From JAQVEM01 sp964610315 (GTDB lineage Bacteria > Actinomycetota > Humimicrobiia > Humimicrobiales > Humimicrobiaceae), in assembly GCA_964610315.1 (NCBI GenBank), contig CAZSVM010000012.1, forward strand, positions 1 through 64,000: DNA of 64,000 nt, read 5' to 3'. Position 1 is the stretch's first letter. Each line of letters opens with the position of its first letter. The notes under the pieces are model-generated. The model did not search any database, had not been told where the DNA came from, and saw nothing but the letters and a program-made list of their open reading frames with translations. Below, in pieces: positions 27,043-35,160 of the stretch. Position numbers and translations under genes: made by a program.

Positions 27043-28572
27043 TCAACTCCCCTGGTAACCGGATTTTTTCTTAAATTTTTCCAGAGCTTCTCTCATCTTT
27101 TTTTCCAGCTCATTATCAAAATCTTTCATTTCGGTAATTTTTTCCAAAATCTGAGGATATGAATTGCGGATATAATCCAGATACTCCGATTCAAATTTTT
27201 GCAGCTTACTTATTTCTATATCATCCAGGTGGCCATTGGTTAATGCATAAATAATCATGACCTGGTCCGCCACGGCCATCGGTTTGTACTGTCTTTGTTT
27301 TAATATTTCGATTATCCTCTCTCCTCTATCCAGCTGTTTTCTGGTTTCCCTGTCCAGTTCGGTACCAAATTTTGCAAAAGTTTCCAGCTCCCTGTACTGG
27401 GCCAGATCCAGTCTCAGTCTGCCCGCTACTTTTTTCATGGCCTCAATCTGAGCATTTCCTCCCACCCTGGAAACCGAAATTCCGGGATTTATAGCCGGTC
27501 TTATTCCTTCATTAAACAAATCCGCTTCCAGATATATCTGCCCATCGGTTATAGATATTGCATTGGTAGGAATATAGGCAGATATGTCTCCCGCTTTTGT
27601 TTCTATAACCGGTATGGCAGTCAATGAACCGCCTCCCCTGGCATCGGAAAGTTTGGCAGCTCTTTCAAGAAGTCTGGAATGAATATAAAATATATCACCG
27701 GGATAAGCCTTTCTTCCCGGCGGCCTTCTGAGCAGCAAAGATAATTGCCTGTAAGCTGCAGCCTGCTTGGAAAGGTCATCATATATAATCAGGGCATGTT
27801 TTCCCCCATACATAAAATATTCACCCATGGCACATCCGGCATAGGGGGCAATATACTGAAGGGATGCCTGGATTTTGGCCGATGCACTTACTACTGTGGT
27901 GTATTCCATTGCACCCATTTCTTCAAGCTTATCTATAATCCTTACCACTGTCTCTGTTTTCTGGCCTATAGCCACATATACGCAGAATACATCAGTATCT
28001 TTTTGATTCAAAATAGTATCAATTAAAATTGCCGATTTTCCTATACTCCTGTCGCCTATTACCAGCTCTCTCTGTCCCCTTCCTATGGGAATCATTGAAT
28101 CTATGGCCTTTATTCCGGTCTGAAGAGGTTCCTTTACCGGCTGACGGCTTATTACACCGGGACCCATAAATTCTACCGGCCGGAAGTTTTTGGTTTTAAT
28201 CTCACCCTTATTATCCAGCGGTTTTCCCAGGGGGTCTACTATTCTTCCCACCAGTTCCTCACCCACAGGCACCTCTAAAATTTTTCCGGTACGTTTTACT
28301 ATGTCTCCCTGCTGGATTTTAGTTGAATCCCCGAGGATGATAACTCCTATTTCCTCTTTATCCAGATTAAGGGCCAATCCATAAACCTCATCCGGAAAAA
28401 GAATCATTTCTCCGGCCATTACTTCCGAAAGGCCGCTTACCGTAGCAATACCGTCCCCCGCGGTAAGAACTTCACCCGTTTCTTCAGCTTTGGGCTCTAT
28501 TTCGAATTTACTTATTTCCGAACTTATAATATCGGCAATTTTATTTACCCTGATCTTCAATATTAAATTCAC
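27043..28572 (-). CDS. atpA: F-type ATP synthase alpha subunit
   Basis: 509 residues. The P-loop reads GDRSIGKSA at 173-181, where most alpha subunits have GDRQTGKT; the Lys and a Ser/Thr ligand are kept. RRPPGRKAYPGD, ALIIYDDLSKQA and PAINPGISVSRVGG are standard. The GTG start at 28572 overlaps atpH by 32 nt. TTG 28560 would give the usual KIRVNKIADII beginning with a 20-nt overlap, and neither has an ideally placed Shine-Dalgarno (AAGGG lies between 2 and 13 nt away). Translational coupling with atpH is likely. Confidence 0.96.
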   Translation of the reverse strand: MNLILKIRVNKIADIISSEISKFEIEPKAEETGEVLTAGDGIATVSGLSEVMAGEMILFPDEVYGLALNLDKEEIGVIILGDSTKIQQGDIVKRTGKILEVPVGEELVGRIVDPLGKPLDNKGEIKTKNFRPVEFMGPGVISRQPVKEPLQTGIKAIDSMIPIGRGQRELVIGDRSIGKSAILIDTILNQKDTDVFCVYVAIGQKTETVVRIIDKLEEMGAMEYTTVVSASAKIQASLQYIAPYAGCAMGEYFMYGGKHALIIYDDLSKQAAAYRQLSLLLRRPPGRKAYPGDIFYIHSRLLERAAKLSDARGGGSLTAIPVIETKAGDISAYIPTNAISITDGQIYLEADLFNEGIRPAINPGISVSRVGGNAQIEAMKKVAGRLRLDLAQYRELETFAKFGTELDRETRKQLDRGERIIEILKQRQYKPMAVADQVMIIYALTNGHLDDIEISKLQKFESEYLDYIRNSYPQILEKITEMKDFDNELEKKMREALEKFKKKSGYQGS

Positions 28573-29149
28573 TACCCTTCAATTCTATCGATTTTAATTT
28601 TTCTCTTAAATCATTTATTTTACCCTTGACACTTAAGTCAATTATTCTATCACCGATTCTGATAATTACCCCTCCTATGATATCAGTATCTATTACATTT
28701 TTAATTTCTACATCCATTCCTGTCTCTTTATCTACTTCTTCTTTGATCTCTTTAATTGTTTTTTCATCCAGGTCAGAGGTACTTATTACTTCGATTTTCA
28801 TCTGCCTTTTTAATTTTCTGACAAGCTTTACAAATTGATCATATATCTCTTCCAAAATATCTACTACATCCAGAATAACTATAATTAGAGCCACCGATTG
28901 TATTTCATCACTGGCCTTATCATTTAAAATCCCCAGTATCTTCTTTATTTTCTCCGCTTTATCAACCGAGGAATCGGTTAAATACTTTTTAAGTGTCATA
29001 TTGGAAATAATTTTATTTTCCAGCTTACCAAACTCCTTTTCCAACAAATCCACAGTATCATTTGCTCTGGCAATATTTAGTATGGATTGAGCATATAAAT
29101 AGGCAACCCTTTCTAAATCTTTTTTATTTTTTAATATTTTTTTTGTCAA
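28541..29149 (-). CDS. atpH: F-type ATP synthase delta subunit
   Basis: 202 residues; the peripheral-stalk OSCP/delta protein linking F1 to subunit b. N-terminal helical bundle with RVAYLYAQSILNIA and a C-terminal domain with GGVIIRIGDRIIDLSVKGKI. Only 1 nt separates it from atpF, and its end overlaps atpA. Confidence 0.93.
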   Translation of the reverse strand: MTKKILKNKKDLERVAYLYAQSILNIARANDTVDLLEKEFGKLENKIISNMTLKKYLTDSSVDKAEKIKKILGILNDKASDEIQSVALIIVILDVVDILEEIYDQFVKLVRKLKRQMKIEVISTSDLDEKTIKEIKEEVDKETGMDVEIKNVIDTDIIGGVIIRIGDRIIDLSVKGKINDLREKLKSIELKGSEFNIEDQGK

Positions 29150-29150
29150 T

Positions 29151-29693
29151 TTATAATTTGGTCGATTTTTTTAAACTTTTTCCCATTAATTTCTGGAGTT
29201 CTTTTTCCAGTACGATTTTAGATACCATCTTTTCGGCAGCATCCAGGGCTATTTTCACCATTTTATTCTTTACCTCATTTATGGATCTTTCTTTTTCGGC
29301 TTTTATTTCACTTAAGGCATCCTCCATCATTTTCCTTGATTTTTCACCGGCTTTTTTTTCTATCTCCTCTTTTATTTTTTCCGCTCTCTTTTCGCTTTCT
29401 TCTATGATTTTGTGTGCCTCATTTCCGGCTTCCTCCAATTTTTTTCTTTGATCTTCAAGATACTTTTCCGCTTCTTTTCGCTGCCTTTCGGCCTCATTTA
29501 TACTACTGCTTATCTCGGACTGTCTTTTTGAAATCATATTGTTTATCGGCTTAAAGACAAATCTCCATAGGGCAAGAACCAGTATTCCAAATACTATAAT
29601 GGACCAGAATATGGTACTGCTCATGGGATTTAAAATTTTAAGCAATTCTTCCAAATTGTATTCACCACTTTTTAAATAATTTTCATTATACAA
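29151..29693 (-). CDS. atpF: F-type ATP synthase b subunit
   Basis: 180 residues: one transmembrane helix at about 30-47 (FWSIIVFGILVLALWRFVF) and a long charged coiled coil (RKEAEKYLEDQRKKLEEAG onward). This is the peripheral stator stalk. A single b gene is present, so a homodimer is expected. An intercistronic hairpin separates it from atpE. Confidence 0.94.
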   Translation of the reverse strand: MYNENYLKSGEYNLEELLKILNPMSSTIFWSIIVFGILVLALWRFVFKPINNMISKRQSEISSSINEAERQRKEAEKYLEDQRKKLEEAGNEAHKIIEESEKRAEKIKEEIEKKAGEKSRKMMEDALSEIKAEKERSINEVKNKMVKIALDAAEKMVSKIVLEKELQKLMGKSLKKSTKL

Positions 29694-29722
29694 AAATTAC
29701 CGCAATAACCGTTAACAAACTC

Positions 29723-29763
29723 CAGGAATCACCCTTCTTCATATCCAGGGGCAATGATTCCTG
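29723..29763 (-). promoter_or_regulatory. Intercistronic hairpin between atpE and atpF
   Basis: A perfect 9-bp inverted repeat, CAGGAATCA (29723-29731) and TGATTCCTG (29755-29763), with CCC/GGG inside the loop able to extend the stem past a small bulge. There is no T-run in the minus direction, so it is not a classical terminator. It may stabilise the upstream atpE message, whose product is needed in many copies per ring. Confidence 0.5.
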
Positions 29764-29782
29764 AAAATTTATATCGCAAATT

Positions 29783-30013
29783 CTATACCACAAATATCAG
29801 CAGGAAAGCAACTACCAGAGCATACAAAGCAATTGCCTCTGCAAAAGCAATTCCAATAAACATAGCGGTTTGAATTATTCTTCCGGCTTCAGGCTGCCGC
29901 GCAATTCCTTCCACGGATTTCCCTACTATATTACCAATGGCAATTGCCGGGCCGATGGCACCAATCCCCATACAAAGCCCCGCTGCTAGTACTGCCAGTG
30001 TTTTTGGATCCAT
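29783..30013 (-). CDS. atpE: F-type ATP synthase c subunit
   Basis: 76 residues, two transmembrane helices joined by the polar loop ARQPE. The ion-binding carboxylate is E59. Aligned with the Na+-binding Ilyobacter ring at the shared GK-VE and ARQPE positions, the Na+ ligands Gln32 and Ser66 correspond to I26 and A60 here, so the Na+ signature is absent and H+ coupling is predicted. Flanked by an 86-nt gap to atpB and an 89-nt gap to atpF. Confidence 0.95.
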   Translation of the reverse strand: MDPKTLAVLAAGLCMGIGAIGPAIAIGNIVGKSVEGIARQPEAGRIIQTAMFIGIAFAEAIALYALVVAFLLIFVV

Positions 30014-30099
30014 AATATTACCCCCTATTTATCTTGTAATCAGTTTTGTAATAATAATTTCTTAAAATATATTGCATGGATGATTTTTCATTTTCATAT

Positions 30100-30837
30100 T
30101 TATTCTCTATGGCCAACAACCTCCCCTATATATATGGACGAAAGAATAGCAAAAATATATGCCTGGACTGCGGATATAAATATTTCAAAAATAGTCATGA
30201 CTACGGCAAAGGGAACAGCTGCGGTAGCGATAAAATAGTTTTTAAAATATATAATAAGTCCCAAAAGTACATATATAATGGTATGACCGGCCAGCATGTT
30301 AGCAGTAAGACGAATAAACAGCGAGAATGGTTTTGCTATGGAACTTATTACTTCTATGGGAGTTACGATTGGATACATCCAGGATGGAACATAAGCAGGA
30401 GCAAAAGTTCTTACATAACCTTTTATCCCATTTTTGGCAATATTGGAAATCTGAACTATTAAAAATACTAAAACCGCGATGGTAAGAGGTACCAGCGGAT
30501 TGGAGGTCGGCGTATAGGCTCCCGGTATGATACCAATCAGATTATTGGAAAGAATAAAAATAAATATACCGCTTATTAAAGGGAACCATCTGTCCCCTTC
30601 TTCTTTACCCATTACATTATAAATCATATATCTCTTTATGAATTCCACCAGCATTTCCACTACAACCTGTCCTTTCCGGGGAACTTTCTTTGCTCTTAAA
30701 GCCAGCATAAAAAATAAGATAAAAAATAACAGGGCAGCTCCGAACATGGACAGGGTAAGATTGGTAATAGATAGATCTACTCCCAGTACTTTTATGGGAA
30801 TTATAGTTTTAAGGTAAAAATGTTCCAGTATTTGCAA
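30100..30837 (-). CDS. atpB: F-type ATP synthase a subunit
   Basis: 245 residues, five or six transmembrane helices. The essential stator arginine is R176 in SLFIRLTANMLAGH. It forms the ion half-channels against the c-ring. Separated from the AtpI-like gene by 14 nt. Confidence 0.95.
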   Translation of the reverse strand: MQILEHFYLKTIIPIKVLGVDLSITNLTLSMFGAALLFFILFFMLALRAKKVPRKGQVVVEMLVEFIKRYMIYNVMGKEEGDRWFPLISGIFIFILSNNLIGIIPGAYTPTSNPLVPLTIAVLVFLIVQISNIAKNGIKGYVRTFAPAYVPSWMYPIVTPIEVISSIAKPFSLFIRLTANMLAGHTIIYVLLGLIIYFKNYFIATAAVPFAVVMTIFEIFISAVQAYIFAILSSIYIGEVVGHRE

Positions 30838-30851
30838 ATTATTCTCCTGAC

Positions 30852-31244
30852 TTACTGCCTGAATAACAGCTTTTTATAAATAATTATTACCTCGATATTA
30901 AGAAAGATGGTGAAAAAAATTATAAATGCCAATCCCAGCACTATTAAATTCATGAAATTAAGTTTGAACATAAGATAAAAAACCGCACCCACAAAAATTA
31001 TTTTTATAAAAAAAGCAGGTAATATATATTTTAGTATGGCGGAAGACCTTCTCCTGTTCAGCCAGTAATAAAAAAATAGTGTGACTATAAAGGTAATGAA
31101 AGCCAGAAATCCAGCAGCGGTTACGGCCAGAAAAATATTCCTGGCAAAGATAAAAAAGCTTATCGCTGCAATTGCCAATAATAAAATTAAACTAAAAATA
31201 GTAATTTTCCCTATTTTTAAAAGATCACTGCTTCTTACCATCAT
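30852..31244 (-). CDS. atpI: AtpI-like small membrane protein
   Basis: 130 residues, four hydrophobic helices with short polar loops and no catalytic motif. Its position immediately before atpB matches AtpI, which helps assemble the c-ring or handle Mg2+/Ca2+ in other species. Sequence similarity within this family is weak, so the call rests on topology and position. Confidence 0.7.
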   Translation of the reverse strand: MMVRSSDLLKIGKITIFSLILLLAIAAISFFIFARNIFLAVTAAGFLAFITFIVTLFFYYWLNRRRSSAILKYILPAFFIKIIFVGAVFYLMFKLNFMNLIVLGLAFIIFFTIFLNIEVIIIYKKLLFRQ

Positions 31245-31288
31245 CCCATCAAATCCTTATCCCCATCCTGGTTACCTTGTCTTACCGC

Positions 31289-31300
31289 ACGCGTCCGCGT
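31289..31300. repeat. GC-rich palindrome in the atp leader
   Basis: ACGCG (31289-31293), TC, CGCGT (31296-31300) forms a perfect 5-bp dyad inside otherwise AT-rich DNA, about 12-22 nt downstream of the predicted atp transcription start. A 2-nt loop is too tight for a good RNA hairpin, so a protein-binding operator is more plausible. Confidence 0.4.
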
Positions 31301-31317
31301 CATTCAGGTTTTTAAAG

Positions 31318-31345
31318 ATTATACTCTTAAAAATTTTCTTTTCAA
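31318..31345 (-). promoter_or_regulatory. Sigma70-type promoter for the atp operon
   Basis: On the minus strand TTGAAA (31340-31345) and TATAAT (31318-31323) are 16 nt apart. The -35 abuts the comEB stop codon. It would start transcription near 31311, giving a leader of about 65 nt before atpI. Confidence 0.6.
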
Positions 31346-31801
31346 TTAGAAATCAAGCCTTACCAGTTCAACTCCTGATTCGCACAGGAGTTCGGTAGCA
31401 AGAGGGTCAGGGTAGTCCTCAAAATAATATATTTTTCTTATACCGCAGTTTATTATCATTTTGGCACAAAGAACACAGGGCTGATTTGTGCAGTAAATAA
31501 CAGAATCTCTTATCTGCACTCCGTGGTATGCAGATTGCAGAATGGCATTCTGTTCAGCATGAAGGCCGCGGCAAATTTCCTGTCTCTCACCGGAAGGTAC
31601 TCCCAGTTCTTCCCGCAGACAGGTTCCAATTTCAAGACAGTTTCTTACTCTCATCGGAGCACCATTATAACCGGTGGTAAGAATTCTCTTATCTTTTACG
31701 ATTATGGCACCGACTTTTCTTCTAAGACAGGTAGATCTTGTGGCTACCTGCCTGGTTATCGATGCAAAATATTCATCCCATGTGGGGCGGGTTATTACCA
31801 T
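31346..31801 (-). CDS. comEB: dCMP/cytidine deaminase (ComEB type)
   Basis: 151 residues. Zinc and catalytic motifs: LHAEQNAI and NQPCVLCAKM, with TRSTCLRRKVGAIIV upstream. Deoxycytidylate deaminases convert dCMP to dUMP for dTMP synthesis. Located next to the atp operon and divergent from tsaC, as in several Gram-positive genomes where it sits near glyA, upp and atp. Confidence 0.9.
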   Translation of the reverse strand: MVITRPTWDEYFASITRQVATRSTCLRRKVGAIIVKDKRILTTGYNGAPMRVRNCLEIGTCLREELGVPSGERQEICRGLHAEQNAILQSAYHGVQIRDSVIYCTNQPCVLCAKMIINCGIRKIYYFEDYPDPLATELLCESGVELVRLDF

Positions 31802-32011
31802 TCTCAGTATTCTTTATAATAAATTATAAAAAATCTTATCCTGATCCTGCCTCGGTTTACCATAACAGGCTCTTTAAAATATACTAAATCTAATTTAATA
31901 AAATGCCAAGTATTTTTATAAAACATCAGATGTACAGATGCAGAACCGATATCGATTTTCATTAAAAGAAAAATATTATATACTAAAAACAACTTATATA
32001 TATCTCTCTTT

Positions 32012-32653
32012 ATGAATAGGATAAAAATTAACAATCTGGATAAATTTGACAGACCCTCGGTAATAAAAAAAATTGCCAGATTTCTATCAGAAGGCAGGAT
32101 AATAATTCTTCCCACCGGCACCATATATGGAATAAGCTGCAAATATAATGATAGGCGTGCAGTAGAAAGGATATATAAAATCAAAAAAAGAGTGGCAGAC
32201 CTGCCCTTTATAATACTGATTTCCAATGTAGATGATTTGAAAATTTTGGCGACGGATATAAATCCGGCCGCAGAAAGTATAATAGGAAGATTCTGGAATA
32301 TCAAAAATCCGCAATCTCTTACACTAATTTTCAATAAAAAGAAATATTTAAGAAAATTTATTACCGGCGGTAAACCCACTATCGCCCTGAGGATGGCGGA
32401 ACCTAAACTGTTAAGGGATATAATAGATATCTGCGGCCCTATCACATCCACCAGTGCCACTATTTCCGGAATAAAAAAATTCCCCCGGAAAATAGAGGAC
32501 ATACCCGCTGACATCCGAAAAGGGGTGGATCTGGCAGTAGAGTATCCATCCATACTGCCGGGGATGCAGTCGACCATTATCGATGTAACCGGCAATACTC
32601 CAGTCCTGATAAGAGAAGGTAAAGTGAAGTTCGAAGATATTATTGGCTATTGA
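32012..32653 (+). CDS. tsaC: L-threonylcarbamoyladenylate synthase
   Basis: 213 residues, a single YrdC/Sua5 domain without the C-terminal Sua5 extension. Motifs: GRIIILPTGTIYGISC at about 28-43, KKRVADLPF, TSTSATISG and STIIDVTGN. Makes the threonylcarbamoyl-AMP used for tRNA t6A37. ATG start, but no good Shine-Dalgarno precedes it. First of a short plus-strand set with rpiB and glyA. Confidence 0.92.
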   Translation: MNRIKINNLDKFDRPSVIKKIARFLSEGRIIILPTGTIYGISCKYNDRRAVERIYKIKKRVADLPFIILISNVDDLKILATDINPAAESIIGRFWNIKNPQSLTLIFNKKKYLRKFITGGKPTIALRMAEPKLLRDIIDICGPITSTSATISGIKKFPRKIEDIPADIRKGVDLAVEYPSILPGMQSTIIDVTGNTPVLIREGKVKFEDIIGY

Positions 32654-32668
32654 TAAAATTTAAAGATT

Positions 32669-32706
32669 CGGATATTTTTTGATTATCCGGTTAATTGGAA
32701 TATAAT
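32669..32706 (+). promoter_or_regulatory. rpiB-glyA promoter with overlapping dyad
   Basis: TTGATT (32679-32684), 16 nt, TATAAT (32701-32706). A dyad CGGATA (32669-32674) / TATCCG (32684-32689) straddles the -35, so a repressor or activator site is possible. Confidence 0.5.
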
Positions 32707-32748
32707 ATTACAAAGTTCAAGATTATAATAATTATCTGAGCTATTTAA

Positions 32749-32766
32749 GAGTTGTGTTTACAACTC
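32749..32766 (+). other. Hairpin in the rpiB leader
   Basis: GAGTTGT, loop GTTT, ACAACTC: a perfect 7-bp stem about 35 nt after the predicted start of transcription and about 38 nt before rpiB. Scattered T-runs follow but none is adjacent, so attenuation is only a possibility. Confidence 0.4.
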
Positions 32767-32804
32767 ATGTTTTAAAAGATTTTTAAAAAGGTGACAGAAA
32801 ATTT

Positions 32805-33266
32805 ATGAAAGTGGTTATAGCTTCGGATCATGCCGGTTTTAACTATAAATCCAGTTTAACGGAAGCAATAAAATCCATGGGGCACAGCGTGCTGGATATC
32901 GGAACCAACAGCACTGAAAGCGTAGACTACCCCGATTTCGGAGAAAAAGCCTCCAGAATGGTAGCCTGTGGGCAGGCTGATATCGGAATACTTGTATGCG
33001 GATCCGGAATCGGTATGGATATAGTGGCCAATAAGATAAAAGGCATACGATCTGCCGTATGCTGGAATGTTGAGACCGCAGAAGTGGCCAGGAGCCATAA
33101 CAGCGCAAATGTACTATGTCTGGGGGAAAGATTTTTGTCCCTAGAAAATTGTATCGAAATAACAAAAACTTTTTTGAACACCCCTACCAGCAATGAAGAG
33201 CGGCATATTAGAAGAGTTGATAAAATAATGAAAATAGAAGAAAGGAACCAGGTCTGCGATGACTAA
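32805..33266 (+). CDS. rpiB: Ribose-5-phosphate isomerase B
   Basis: 153 residues. ASDHAGFNYK, VDYPDFGEKA, the active-site loop LVCGSGIGM (Cys65-type) and HNSANVLCLGERF are all present. Interconverts ribose-5-P and ribulose-5-P. AAGGTGA is upstream of the ATG, and its 3' end overlaps glyA by 8 nt. Confidence 0.95.
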   Translation: MKVVIASDHAGFNYKSSLTEAIKSMGHSVLDIGTNSTESVDYPDFGEKASRMVACGQADIGILVCGSGIGMDIVANKIKGIRSAVCWNVETAEVARSHNSANVLCLGERFLSLENCIEITKTFLNTPTSNEERHIRRVDKIMKIEERNQVCDD

Positions 33267-34527
33267 TCCCAAAAAATACCAAAACCATACTTTAAGTAAA
33301 AACCCGGATATTGAAGTGGAAAAAATAATAAATAAAGAAATAGAGAGGCAAAAAAGCAAACTTATCCTTATAGCTTCCGAAAATTTTACCTCTCAGGAAG
33401 TTATAAAAACCATGGGTTCGGTCCTTACTAATAAATATGCAGAAGGTTACCCCGGTTTCAGGTATTACGCCGGCTGCGAGAATGTCGATGAAGCCGAGCA
33501 GCTGGCCATAGACAGAGCCAATAAATTATTTGGCTCCAATTACAGCAACGTACAGCCCCACAGCGGAGTAAGTGCCAACCTTGCGGTTTTTCTGGGCATC
33601 CTGAATTGCGGAGACAGGATACTGAGTATGAATTTAAAAGACGGGGGTCATCTTTCTCACGGCCATAAGCAAAACTTGAGCGGCAGATATTACGAAATAC
33701 ATACTTATACTGTGGATCCGGAAACGGAAATCCTGGACTACGGAAGCATCAGGAAAATAGCCAGAACCGTCAGGCCCAAACTTATTATAGCGGGAGCCAG
33801 TTCCTACTCCCGGATAATCAATTTTAAAAAGTTCAGAGAAATTGCTGATGAAGTGGGCGCCTATCTTATGGCTGACACTGCCCATATTGCCGGACTTATG
33901 GTAAGCGGTTTTCATCCCACTTCCATAAAAGTAGCCGATTTTACCACGGCCACTACCCATAAAACTTTAAGGGGACCCCGCGGGGGACTAATCATTGCCG
34001 ATAAAAAATATGCCGGTCTTATAGATAAATCCGTTTTTCCCGGTGTTCAGGGAGGTCCGCTCATGCACATAATTGCTGCCAAAGCGGTAGCTTTAAGAGA
34101 AGCTCTGGAAGATTCGTTCAGGGATTACAGCCGGCGTATAATTGAGAATTCGAAAGCTCTGTGTCAATATATGAAGGATGAAGGTTTCAGGATCGTATCC
34201 GGCGGAACGGATAATCACCTGTTCCTGATAGACTTAACCGATAAGGGATTAACCGGTTTTGATGCAGTTGGAATATTAACTTCGGTCGGAATAACCATCA
34301 ATAAAAATGTAATACCCTTCGATAAACTGGGCCCCATGATAACCAGCGGTATAAGAATCGGTACCCCTGCAGTGACCACCCAGGGAATGGGTGTAGAGGA
34401 AATGTATAAAATCGGTGAGTTGGTTTCGTCGGCCCTAAAGAATAGGAAAAATAATACCAGGCTTAAAGAAATAAGCAAGAAAGTTAAAAGTCTTACCGCA
34501 GATTTTCCGGTTTATACCAGAGAGTAA
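33259..34527 (+). CDS. glyA: Serine hydroxymethyltransferase
   Basis: 422 residues. SENFTSQEV, NKYAEGYPG, the PLP-lysine motif TTTHKTLRGPRGG-type (ATTHKTLRGPRGG) and ITSGIRIGTPAVTTQGM are intact. Interconverts serine and glycine, loading one-carbon units on tetrahydrofolate. Translationally coupled to rpiB. Convergent with the V-ATPase operon with only 12 nt between the stops. Confidence 0.97.
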   Translation: MTNPKKYQNHTLSKNPDIEVEKIINKEIERQKSKLILIASENFTSQEVIKTMGSVLTNKYAEGYPGFRYYAGCENVDEAEQLAIDRANKLFGSNYSNVQPHSGVSANLAVFLGILNCGDRILSMNLKDGGHLSHGHKQNLSGRYYEIHTYTVDPETEILDYGSIRKIARTVRPKLIIAGASSYSRIINFKKFREIADEVGAYLMADTAHIAGLMVSGFHPTSIKVADFTTATTHKTLRGPRGGLIIADKKYAGLIDKSVFPGVQGGPLMHIIAAKAVALREALEDSFRDYSRRIIENSKALCQYMKDEGFRIVSGGTDNHLFLIDLTDKGLTGFDAVGILTSVGITINKNVIPFDKLGPMITSGIRIGTPAVTTQGMGVEEMYKIGELVSSALKNRKNNTRLKEISKKVKSLTADFPVYTRE

Positions 34528-34539
34528 AATATTTAATAT

Positions 34540-35160
34540 TTAGTGGCTTCTTACAATATCTTTTACCTTCATAAGTCTTACCGTATTGGAACGTTCGGTC
34601 TCATCCAGCTTCATGTCTATGAAACTTATAGTTTCGGCTATGCTGGGTATTAACTTATATTCCAGGGCATTAACCCTTCTTCTGGTTTCTTCGATTTCTA
34701 TAGCCATAAGCTGTAACATTTTCTCCTTTTCGGCCAGATTGAGAAGGCTGTCTATAAATTTATCGAAATCATTAAGAGCAATATCCATCTCCCCCGAAGT
34801 ATTTATATAACCATAAGGAATGATACTATCCCTTAACTCCCGGACATAAACCGGTATATGAACACTCATAACATTTTTCCTTTCCAGGGAAACCGATATT
34901 TTTTTTGAAGGCAGCAGTAATTCCTGTTCTGTCTGATAGGAGCCGGTACCTGCTTTTGCCAGTACAAATCTTTCCAGTATGGACCGGAATTCTTTTTCTA
35001 TGGAAAACCGGAGCTCCCTGACTTCATCGATTATCTCCAGCCACTGCCTCATAAGCTCGTCTCTCTTATCTTTAAGAAGTTTATGCCCCCGGCGGGCAAG
35101 ATTTAACCTCTTTCTTAACCGCAGCAGCTCCATTCTGGTGGCATTTACATTTAAAAGCAT
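34540..35160 (-). CDS. ntpD: V/A-type ATPase subunit D
   Basis: 206 residues, an almost wholly helical central-shaft subunit: N-terminal NATRMELLRLRKRLNLARRGHKLLKDK and the C-terminal RRVNALEYKLIP are family hallmarks. Last gene of the operon, abutting ntpB directly. Confidence 0.95.
   Translation of the reverse strand: MLLNVNATRMELLRLRKRLNLARRGHKLLKDKRDELMRQWLEIIDEVRELRFSIEKEFRSILERFVLAKAGTGSYQTEQELLLPSKKISVSLERKNVMSVHIPVYVRELRDSIIPYGYINTSGEMDIALNDFDKFIDSLLNLAEKEKMLQLMAIEIEETRRRVNALEYKLIPSIAETISFIDMKLDETERSNTVRLMKVKDIVRSH

Noticed and set aside
31285..31300. ACGCGTCCG as a cloning-adapter remnant
   Set aside because: Resembles the SalI-MluI adapter end, but the flanking bases do not match the rest of that adapter and the dyad is symmetrical; kept as a native palindrome with modest confidence.
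31804..32595. 263-residue open frame on the minus strand opposite tsaC
   Set aside because: Antisense to a gene with clear YrdC/Sua5 motifs; its translation shows no domain and it spans the divergent promoter region.
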